A DNA stretch of 8,497 bases from Verrucomicrobiota bacterium (lineage in GTDB: Bacteria > Verrucomicrobiota > Verrucomicrobiia > Verrucomicrobiales > Verrucomicrobiaceae). Location: NCBI GenBank assembly GCA_023428335.1, contig JAEYYS010000457.1, positions 1-8,497 of the forward strand, written 5' to 3'. Positions 1 to 5,597 of the stretch are shown in pieces. The notes under the pieces are model-generated. The model ran no database searches. It was given only the letters and a program-made list of their open reading frames with translations, and was not told where the DNA came from. Each line of letters begins with the position of its first letter. Positions within the stretch are counted from its first letter, which is position 1. A program made the position numbers and the translations under genes.

Positions 1-1
1 C

Positions 2-712
2 GGGGCCTGGGCCGCGGGGCGTTGCCCCGGCCCCCCCGGTTCGCCGCTGGCCCTGGGCGCCAACTACGCCATGCACGCCACCGTGCTCGGCGGCACCAGC
101 ACGCTGGTCAGCGCCGACGCCCCGGGTGCCGTGGCCGCCCATGTTGAGGAGCAGGCCGGCGCGCCCATGCTCTATGTCAATGGTGCCGCCGGTAACCTGG
201 CCCCGCTGTACAGCACCCGCCCCGAAGCCGAGGCGCGCGTGCTCAGCCAGTTCAAGGTCCTGCTTGGAGAGCCCATCCTCGATGCCGCACGCTTGGCACA
301 GCCGCTGCCGGCGGGGGTGCGCCTGCGCAGCTCGCAACTCGTGGTGGCCACCCCCAAGCGACCCGGCCTCGGCTGGTCCGAGGAACTGGCCGCCTACCGG
401 CGCGTCGAGGCCGATGGCGCGGAGACCCTGCTGGTGCCGCTGCGTTTTTTGCAGGTGGGCGACGACCTCGTGCTGTGGAGCGCGCCGATGGAATTGTTCT
501 GCGAAATCTCCAACGCCATCCGCGACCGCTCGCCGTTCGCCGACACCTTTTTCATCGGCTATACCAACGGCACCTTCGGTTACCTGCCGACCGAGGCGGA
601 ATACCTCGCCGGCGGCTACGAGACGGCGACCTCGCCCTTCACCGCAGCGGCGGCAGGGCACCTGAGCGAGGCGGTGAACCGGCACCTGCGCACGCTGCGC
701 GAGGCCCCGTGA
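2..712 (+). CDS. Neutral/alkaline ceramidase-like protein, C-terminal part (5' partial)
   Basis: The reading frame is open from base 2 to the TGA at 710-712, so the gene starts outside the window; the ATG at 71 is internal. The segment NYAMHATVLGG, followed by VSADAPGAV and MLYVNGAAGNLAP, matches the core of neutral/alkaline non-lysosomal ceramidase-like proteins (Ceramidase_alk family), where an N-[FY]-A-x-H-x-[TV] block is followed by SAD-x-PG and a G-[DN]-x-x-P turn. True ceramidases carry the nucleophile serine in a GDVSPN hexapeptide; here the equivalent is GNLAPL (191-208), with alanine at the serine position. Many PVC homologues of this family are annotated only as hypothetical hydrolases. 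About 236 residues are visible, ending in a helical tail typical of the C-terminus. Substrate: unknown; ceramide hydrolysis is doubtful given the missing serine. The first 20 codons are proline- and glycine-rich and fit the family poorly, so an upstream frameshift cannot be excluded. Confidence 0.78.
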   Translation, partial: GAWAAGRCPGPPGSPLALGANYAMHATVLGGTSTLVSADAPGAVAAHVEEQAGAPMLYVNGAAGNLAPLYSTRPEAEARVLSQFKVLLGEPILDAARLAQPLPAGVRLRSSQLVVATPKRPGLGWSEELAAYRRVEADGAETLLVPLRFLQVGDDLVLWSAPMELFCEISNAIRDRSPFADTFFIGYTNGTFGYLPTEAEYLAGGYETATSPFTAAAAGHLSEAVNRHLRTLREAP

Positions 713-721
713 AACGGGGTC
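703..721 (+). terminator. GC-rich hairpin over the stop codon of the ceramidase-like gene
   Basis: CCCCGT (705-710) and ACGGGG (714-719) form a perfect 6-bp stem around a GAA loop; a G-T and a G-C pair extend it to 703-721. It overlaps the TGA stop. There is no T-run after it, so it is at best a weak or factor-assisted terminator, or an mRNA-stabilising 3' hairpin. The next gene begins 57 bases downstream on the same strand and could be co-transcribed. Confidence 0.3.
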
Positions 722-769
722 GGTGCAGAAGAATCACCGGTCGCGGCCCGTAGCTTCCTTTCGCCTGTT

Positions 770-3700
770 ATGAAACTGTTTGCCTTTCCGACCTGCGCCC
801 TCGCGCTCACCTCCGTCCTCACCGCGGCCGAACCGGTGGCGCAATGGACCTTTGATGGCGCCAAGCCCGACCTTGGCAAGGCCGAGGGCGGCGTGCATTT
901 CCTGCAGGACGGACCGTCGCGCACGCAGTTCAAGCACCTGGCGGCAGGCAACAAGGCCGTGCGCCTCGACGCGGCCAAGGGCGGCTTCATCCGCGTGACG
1001 GATCCGGGCGCGAGCAGCCCCTTCGATTTCGACAACGGCGACACGATCACGATCGAGGCCTGGGTCAATCCCGCCTCGGCACCCAAGGGCGGCAACGTCT
1101 ACATCCTCGGCAAGGGCCGCACCGGCAACCGCGGCCAGCAGGCGAACAACCAAAACTGGGGCCTGCGCCTCTGGGACAGCGGCGGCCTGCTGCGCCTGAG
1201 CTTCCTCTTCCGCAGCCGCGCCGACGACAAGCACGCTGGCGACTGGCATCGCTGGACCACCACGGCCGGCATCGCCGCCAACAGCGGCTGGCATCACCTC
1301 GCCTTCACCTACCAGTTCGGCAAACCGGAGTCGGTGCGCGGTTACCTCGACGGTGAGGCCGTGCCCGGCGCCTGGGACATGGGCGGGGCGACGAAGCAGG
1401 CGCCGGTGGTCGATGACGACGAGATCTGGCTCGGCACCTCGATGAACCGCCAGGCCAGCGTCAGCTTCGATGGCCTGCTCGACGAGGTGCGGCTCTATCG
1501 CGAGGCACTGCCCGAAAAAGTCATCGCCGCACGCTATCCGGTCGAACCCTACACACCGGTCCTGCCCGAGGACGGCCTGCCCAGGGACAAGGTGCGTGTC
1601 GAGATCGTCGAAAACATCGGCAAGGGCGCCAAATGGCCGCGGCAGTTTCCCACGCCCACGGACGTTTATGAGGAGGACGCCTTCGGCTTCTTCCAGATCG
1701 CCCAGAAGTACACGGCCACCGGCGTGCGCGCCGCGCGCAGCAATCCCCACCTGCTGCGCGCACTGGCGCAGGTGACCCTGCCTCCCGGCAAACACGAGTT
1801 GCTGCTGCGCGTGCGCGGCCAGGGGCGGTTGTGGCTCGATGGCAAGGTCGTCGCCGAGGTCGCCTTCGGTCACACCGGCGGCGGCGCCCACAACGAGGTC
1901 GAGCACGCCGAAGCAGAAGGCGCCGCCGCGCTGCGCCTGCTCGGCCCCGGCGACCGCGAGCAGCGGATCGAGATCGACGGCACCGGCAAGCCCCAGGTGC
2001 TGGTGCTGGAGATGCTCGCCGGCAACGGCCGCGTGCGACCCACCCTCGGCGAGACCAGCCTGAGCCTGCGCCGTGCCGACGGTTCCTTTGCTCTGCTAGC
2101 GCCCTCCAAACGCGTGGTGCCGCTCACCGATGCCGGCTGGGCCGATTACCGCAAGGAGCGCCAGGCCTATTACAGCCAGCTCGACCAGCGCCGCCGCCTC
2201 GCCCTGCGCGCCGCCCAGGACGACTACTGGGCAAAACGTCATGCCGAAGCCCGGGCGGTTGTCGCCGCGCAGCCGGCACCTGCAGGCATCGACGCCTTGC
2301 TCGCGGACGCCTGGGCCAAGGCGAACGCGACGGACGCTGGTGCCGCCGGCGGCATCGACTTCGCCACCCAGATTCAGCCGATCCTCGCGGACAACTGCTA
2401 CCGTTGCCATGAAGAGAAGGCCAAGGGTGGCCTGCGCCTCAACAGCCTCGCTGCCGCCCAGCAGGGCGGCGATTCCGGCGAGCCGGCCATCGTTCCCGGC
2501 AAACCCCAGGAAAGTCGCCTGCTTGCCGTCATCCACCCGCAGGCCGGCGACGACCTCATGCCGCCGAAGGGTGACCCACTGCCCGAGGCCCAGCGGAAGT
2601 TGCTGAGCGACTGGATCGCCCAGGGCGCCTCCTACGCGGCGGCGGGGCAGAAGATCGAGCCGGCACCGCTCACCGACGACCTCGCCTTCCTGCGCCGGGT
2701 CACGCTCGACACGGTCGGCGTTGTGCCCAGCGCCGCGGAAATCACCGCCTTCCTCGCCGAGGACTCGCCCCAGCGCCGCACGCGCGCCATCGACCGCCTG
2801 CTCGCCGACCCGCGCTTTGCCGATCACTGGACGGCCTACTGGCAGGATGTGCTGGCGGAAAATCCGAACATCCTCAAGCCCAGCCTGAACAACTCCGGCC
2901 CCTTCCGTTTCTGGATCCACGAGGCGCTGAGCGACAACCTGCCGATGGATCGCTTCGTCACCGAGCTGATCCTCATGGAAGGCGGCGTGCTCGCCGGTGG
3001 TCCGGCCGGCTTCTCGCTCGCCGCCGAAAACGACGTGCCCATGGCCGCCAAGGCACACATCCTCAGCACCGCCTTCCTCGGTCAGGAAATGACCTGCGCC
3101 CGCTGCCATGACTCGCCCTACCACCAGTCGAAGCAGCGCGACCTCTTCGAGATGGCGGCCATGCTTGAACGCAAGCCGATCACCCTGCCGGAAACGTCCT
3201 CGGTGCCGATGAGCACCTTTGCCGGCCGCAAGCCGCTCATCGAGATCACCCTCAAGCCCGGCGAAACCGTGGCGCCGGCCTGGCCGAAACTCTTCGAGAC
3301 AAAACTGCTGCCTGCCGCCCGCGCCGCCGCGCCGGCCGCTGGCGACGACGACAGCCGCGCCCAGCTCGCCGCCCTGATCACCTCGCCGCACAACGAGCGC
3401 TTCGCCCAAGTCCTCGTCAACCGCGTCTGGAAACAACTGCTTGGCCGCGGCTTTGTCGAGCCGGTCGATGACTGGGAGGCGTCGAAGCCGACCCACCCCG
3501 AGCTGCTCGCCTGGCTGGCCCGCGATTTTGTCGCTCACGGCTACGACTTCCGCCACCTGCAGCGCCGCATCCTCAACTCCGAGGCCTACCAGCGCCAGGC
3601 CCGGCCGCTGGCCAAGGGCGCCCAGCCCGACTTTGCCGCGCCGCGGCCGCGGCGCATGACCGCCGAACAGATCGTCGATTCCCTGTTCGCCGCGGTCGGC

Positions 3701-4375
3701 AAGGACCTCGATGCCGAGGAACTGACCATGGACAACGACGGCACCCAGTCGGAGAGCGCCATGATCAGCCTCGGCCACCCGCGCCGCGCCTGGGAATTCA
3801 CCTCGCTGTCGAACGAGCGCGACCGCCCCAGCCTCGCCATCCCCAAGGCCCAGGCGATTGTCGACGTGCTGGAAAACTTCGGCTGGCGACCGAGCCGGCA
3901 GGAGCCCAAGAGCGTGCGCGAGACCGATCCGAACGTGCGCCAGCCGGCCATCCTCGCCAACGGCTCACTCGGCCGCTGGGTCACCACGCTCGACGACGCG
4001 AGCGGCCTCACCGCGCTCGCGCTCGACGCGAACTTGAGTGAAGCGGAACTCATCGAGCAGGTCTTCCTGCGCCTGCTCACCCGGCCGCCGACCGAGGCCG
4101 AGCGCGCGCGGTTCAGCGAACTGCTTGGCCCTGGCTTCCGCGACCGCATCCTGCCCGAGGCCCAGCGCCCGCCGCCGGTGAAGCGCCCGCCGCTGAAATA
4201 TGTCGCCTGGTCGAACCACCTCTCCGCCGGCGCCAACAGCATCAAGATCGAGCTGGAAAAACGCGCCCGCGAAGGCGAGCCGCCCACCACCGCCCTGCGC
4301 CCCGAATGGCGCGAGCGCCTGGAGGATGTCCTCTGGGCCGTGCTCAACTCCCCCGAGTTCGTGCACCTGCCGTGA
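770..4375 (+). CDS. Secreted LamG / PSCyt1 / DUF1549 / DUF1553 multidomain heme protein
   Basis: A 1201-residue exported protein. Residues 1-20 look like a Sec signal peptide (short basic start, hydrophobic core, cleavage near TAA/E). Residues about 22-258 are a concanavalin-like LamG domain (AQWTFDG at the start, GWHHLAFTYQFG, and FDGLLDEVRLYREALP at the end). Residues about 272-445 are a beta-rich region with GRLWLDGKVV, weakly PA14-like. A charged helical linker follows. PSCyt1 spans about 529-622 with heme motif CYRCH (C543, C546, H547) and a possible axial ligand M597 in LMPPKG. DUF1549 (PSCyt2) spans about 634-845 with a second motif CARCH (C776, C779, H780). DUF1553 (PSD1) runs from about 858 to the end (NRVWKQLLGRGFVEPVDDW; ending LWAVLNSPEFVHLP). 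All parts are intact, so the gene looks functional. The family's reaction is unknown; the two heme sites suggest periplasmic or surface electron transfer, while LamG and the PA14-like part suggest glycan binding. The ATG at 770 is chosen because the signal peptide begins there; no Shine-Dalgarno site is visible. The usual partner, DUF1501, lies downstream after one intervening gene. Confidence 0.93.
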   Translation: MKLFAFPTCALALTSVLTAAEPVAQWTFDGAKPDLGKAEGGVHFLQDGPSRTQFKHLAAGNKAVRLDAAKGGFIRVTDPGASSPFDFDNGDTITIEAWVNPASAPKGGNVYILGKGRTGNRGQQANNQNWGLRLWDSGGLLRLSFLFRSRADDKHAGDWHRWTTTAGIAANSGWHHLAFTYQFGKPESVRGYLDGEAVPGAWDMGGATKQAPVVDDDEIWLGTSMNRQASVSFDGLLDEVRLYREALPEKVIAARYPVEPYTPVLPEDGLPRDKVRVEIVENIGKGAKWPRQFPTPTDVYEEDAFGFFQIAQKYTATGVRAARSNPHLLRALAQVTLPPGKHELLLRVRGQGRLWLDGKVVAEVAFGHTGGGAHNEVEHAEAEGAAALRLLGPGDREQRIEIDGTGKPQVLVLEMLAGNGRVRPTLGETSLSLRRADGSFALLAPSKRVVPLTDAGWADYRKERQAYYSQLDQRRRLALRAAQDDYWAKRHAEARAVVAAQPAPAGIDALLADAWAKANATDAGAAGGIDFATQIQPILADNCYRCHEEKAKGGLRLNSLAAAQQGGDSGEPAIVPGKPQESRLLAVIHPQAGDDLMPPKGDPLPEAQRKLLSDWIAQGASYAAAGQKIEPAPLTDDLAFLRRVTLDTVGVVPSAAEITAFLAEDSPQRRTRAIDRLLADPRFADHWTAYWQDVLAENPNILKPSLNNSGPFRFWIHEALSDNLPMDRFVTELILMEGGVLAGGPAGFSLAAENDVPMAAKAHILSTAFLGQEMTCARCHDSPYHQSKQRDLFEMAAMLERKPITLPETSSVPMSTFAGRKPLIEITLKPGETVAPAWPKLFETKLLPAARAAAPAAGDDDSRAQLAALITSPHNERFAQVLVNRVWKQLLGRGFVEPVDDWEASKPTHPELLAWLARDFVAHGYDFRHLQRRILNSEAYQRQARPLAKGAQPDFAAPRPRRMTAEQIVDSLFAAVGKDLDAEELTMDNDGTQSESAMISLGHPRRAWEFTSLSNERDRPSLAIPKAQAIVDVLENFGWRPSRQEPKSVRETDPNVRQPAILANGSLGRWVTTLDDASGLTALALDANLSEAELIEQVFLRLLTRPPTEAERARFSELLGPGFRDRILPEAQRPPPVKRPPLKYVAWSNHLSAGANSIKIELEKRAREGEPPTTALRPEWRERLEDVLWAVLNSPEFVHLP

Positions 4376-4410
4376 GGCTGACCAAATCCTGCCCATACCC
4401 TTGTCGAGCA

Positions 4411-4425
4411 TGCCGTTTGACGGCA
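4411..4425 (+). promoter_or_regulatory. Small perfect hairpin in the leader of the DUF1186/SEC-C gene
   Basis: TGCCGT (4411-4416) and ACGGCA (4420-4425) form a 6-bp perfect stem with a TTG loop. It ends at the Shine-Dalgarno-like AAGG (4425-4428), so folding could influence access to that site. With no T-run it is not a convincing terminator for the upstream gene. It may also be chance. Confidence 0.25.
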
Positions 4426-4428
4426 AGG
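4425..4428 (+). promoter_or_regulatory. Shine-Dalgarno-like AAGG deciding the start at 4437
   Basis: AAGG lies 8 bases upstream of the ATG at 4437. The alternative in-frame ATG at 4410 has no purine-rich site before it and overlaps the hairpin. This is the only gene in the window with a recognisable Shine-Dalgarno-like element; the other complete genes have pyrimidine-rich leaders. Confidence 0.45.
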
Positions 4429-4436
4429 TCGGGCAC

Positions 4437-5312
4437 ATGAGCGCCACGCCCCAGGACCTGCTTCGCCAACTCGCCGAGGCCCCTCTGCATCCCTATCCGG
4501 AAAACCTGCTCCGGGAGATGGTCGAGCGGCGCGACGAAATGATTCCCGCCCTGCTGGAGGTGCTGGCCGACGTAGTTCGCCAGCCGCAGCATTATCTGGA
4601 AGGCAATCATTGGAAGTCGCCGACCTTCGCCTGCTTCCTGCTGGCGCAGTTCCGCGTCTCAGCGGCCTGCAAGCCTCTCTGCGAGGTGCTGGCTCTGCCG
4701 GCCGATGAGGTGGAAGCGCTTTTTGGCGACACGCTCGCGGAAGACATGGGCAGGATCCTGGCCGGAGTTTATGATGGCGACCCCGCGCCGCTGCTGTCCT
4801 TGGTGGAGAATCGCGAGGTCAACGAGATGGTGCGCAGCGTCTCGGTTCCCGACGCCTTGCTTTGCCTGCTGTCGGAAGGTACGGTGACTCGCGAATGGCT
4901 GGAAGCCTGCGTGTCCGAGTTGCTGGCGGACAAACTGGAGCGGGAGGCATCGCTGGTCTGGGACGCTTGGACGGCCCTTTGCGCCGACCTCGGCCTGGCC
5001 TCGACCGCGCCGCTGATCGAGCAGGCCATCGCCGACGACTTGCTGGATCCCCGCTTCTATGGCTACAAGGCTTTGCTGCGCATGACTCGCCAAGGGGGCG
5101 ACCCGGACTGGCAGCGTCGCACCGGCAGAATTCTCGACACGATCGAGCACACGCGTCACTGGGCCGTGTGGCAGAAGCCCGCGCGCACGAAATCAGCCCC
5201 GCCTCCCGCGAAGTTGGCCCAGGCTTCTGCCAGTCCCAAGGTCGGTCGCAACGATCCTTGCCCCTGTGGCTCCGGCCAAAAGTTCAAAAAGTGCTGTGGC
5301 CGTTCGTCATAG
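4437..5312 (+). CDS. DUF1186 family protein with C-terminal SEC-C zinc motif
   Basis: A 291-residue protein without a signal peptide or membrane segment, so probably cytosolic. Residues 1 to about 240 are helical, repeat-like and acidic, and match the DUF1186 pattern: an N-terminal helix, then short helical repeats resembling HEAT-type scaffolds (LLREMVERRDEMIPALLEVL; PTFACFLLAQFR). A linker rich in Ala, Pro, Ser and Lys (about 245-268) leads to a SEC-C motif, NDPCPCGSGQKFKKCCG, with zinc ligands C275, C277, C286 and C287. SEC-C motifs occur at the C-terminus of SecA, where they bind zinc and SecB, and in many unrelated proteins as a small binding module; the cargo here is unknown. The frame is open further upstream, but that part lies inside the previous gene; the ATG at 4437 has the Shine-Dalgarno-like site and starts at the family's usual N-terminus. 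Sampled 60-base lines give 57 to 68% G+C, below the neighbours. It sits between two genes normally adjacent, so it may be an insertion. No function in the glycan locus is evident. Confidence 0.88.
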   Translation: MSATPQDLLRQLAEAPLHPYPENLLREMVERRDEMIPALLEVLADVVRQPQHYLEGNHWKSPTFACFLLAQFRVSAACKPLCEVLALPADEVEALFGDTLAEDMGRILAGVYDGDPAPLLSLVENREVNEMVRSVSVPDALLCLLSEGTVTREWLEACVSELLADKLEREASLVWDAWTALCADLGLASTAPLIEQAIADDLLDPRFYGYKALLRMTRQGGDPDWQRRTGRILDTIEHTRHWAVWQKPARTKSAPPPAKLAQASASPKVGRNDPCPCGSGQKFKKCCGRSS

Positions 5313-5318
5313 GGTTTG

Positions 5319-5340
5319 CTGCCAGAATGCATAGGGGCAG
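5319..5340 (+). terminator. Weak stem-loop after the DUF1186/SEC-C gene
   Basis: CTGCC (5319-5323) pairs with GGCAG (5336-5340) around a 12-base loop that contains ATGCAT. It starts 6 bases after the TAG stop. The stem is short and lacks a T-run, so a terminator role is only possible, not shown. Confidence 0.2.
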
Positions 5341-5345
5341 TCGCT

Positions 5346-5368
5346 TGCGCTCGCTCATGAGATGCGCA
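5346..5368. repeat. Imperfect inverted repeat centred on CTCATGAG
   Basis: TGCGC (5346-5350) and GCGCA (5364-5368) are exact inverted arms that flank the perfect 8-base palindrome CTCATGAG (5354-5361), with a 3/2 base asymmetry between arms and core. The shape fits an operator for a dimeric regulator or a cruciform-prone element. No known regulator consensus is claimed. Confidence 0.35.
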
Positions 5369-5378
5369 GGTGTCAGGT

Positions 5379-5419
5379 GAATGATGCATGCAAAACATAA
5401 TGTTTGTTTGGATGCATTC
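5379..5419. repeat. AT-rich nested inverted repeat, possible operator
   Basis: The core AAACAT-A-ATGTTT (5393-5405) is a perfect 13-base dyad. Around it, GAATG (5379-5383) and CATTC (5415-5419) form outer arms, and ATGCAT occurs on both sides (5384-5389, 5412-5417). In addition, ATGCATTC (5412-5419) is the exact reverse complement of GAATGCAT at 5325-5332. The AT-rich dyad, about 180 bases before the DUF1501 start, is a plausible regulator-binding site; it overlaps the -10-like CATAAT. The assignment is by structure only. Confidence 0.4.
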
Positions 5420-5492
5420 GTCAGCCGCTGCCCATGGCTTGGTGGATCAAATGGATCGTTCTGGATGACTGGATCCAGGATGGCGCGCGGAT
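5410..5492. repeat. Cluster of GGAT(C) motifs at near-helical spacing
   Basis: GGAT begins at 5410, 5444, 5453, 5463, 5471, 5478 and 5489; three of these are GGATC. The last six are spaced 9, 10, 8, 7 and 11 bases apart. This may be a degenerate direct repeat, a multi-site protein-binding region, or a remnant of a short tandem repeat. Such density is not seen in the other intergenic gaps, which are too short for a fair comparison. Confidence 0.35.
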
Positions 5493-5572
5493 GTTCCGGA
5501 AGTGTGGTGTCATGCAGGTTGGAGATGTGCTGCTGACAGACAGGTTTCTGCGTGTTACGCCGTAGTACGGAC

Positions 5573-5588
5573 GGCCGCCCCTTCGGCC
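5573..5588 (+). promoter_or_regulatory. Hairpin immediately upstream of the DUF1501 start
   Basis: GGCCG (5573-5577) and CGGCC (5584-5588) form a perfect 5-bp GC stem with a 6-base loop, ending 9 bases before the ATG at 5598. It occupies the position where a ribosome binding site would lie, so it could modulate initiation. It could also be a chance product of high G+C. Confidence 0.25.
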
Positions 5589-5597
5589 TTAGCCCCC

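Larger units (their letters stand above)
5313..5597. other. Dyad-rich intergenic spacer without a gene
   Basis: No plausible coding frame is visible in these 285 bases; short frames here are low-complexity translations without a family signature. The stretch 5381-5440 has 27 G+C of 60 bases by hand count (45%), much lower than the surrounding genes. It holds three ATGCAT hexamers (5327, 5384, 5412), several inverted repeats and a cluster of GGAT(C) motifs. It is the longest gene-free stretch of the window and the natural place for a promoter of the DUF1501-ThuA-sulfatase genes. CATAAT at 5396-5401 resembles a -10 box, but no good -35 hexamer stands 16 to 18 bases upstream. Confidence 0.7.

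Noticed and set aside
734..1906. Long open frame on the minus strand (390 codons)
   Set aside because: It lies fully opposite the LamG part of the 1201-residue gene, has no recognisable family signature and is explained by the strong third-position G+C bias.
2096..3778. Long open frame on the minus strand (560 codons)
   Set aside because: It lies antisense to the cytochrome/DUF1549/DUF1553 part; composition rich in Gly, Val, Arg and Ala without motifs is typical of a mirror frame in high-G+C DNA.
5396..5401. CATAAT as a sigma-70 -10 box
   Set aside because: No acceptable -35 hexamer stands at the normal distance, and the hexamer is part of an AT-rich dyad, so a promoter call is not supported.
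5533..5561. CTGACA with TACGCC at 17-base spacing as a promoter
   Set aside because: The -35-like hexamer is good, but the -10 match is too poor.
5502..5597. Earlier in-frame ATG for the DUF1501 gene
   Set aside because: It would add 32 residues in front of a good Tat-like signal and the added residues do not resemble the family.
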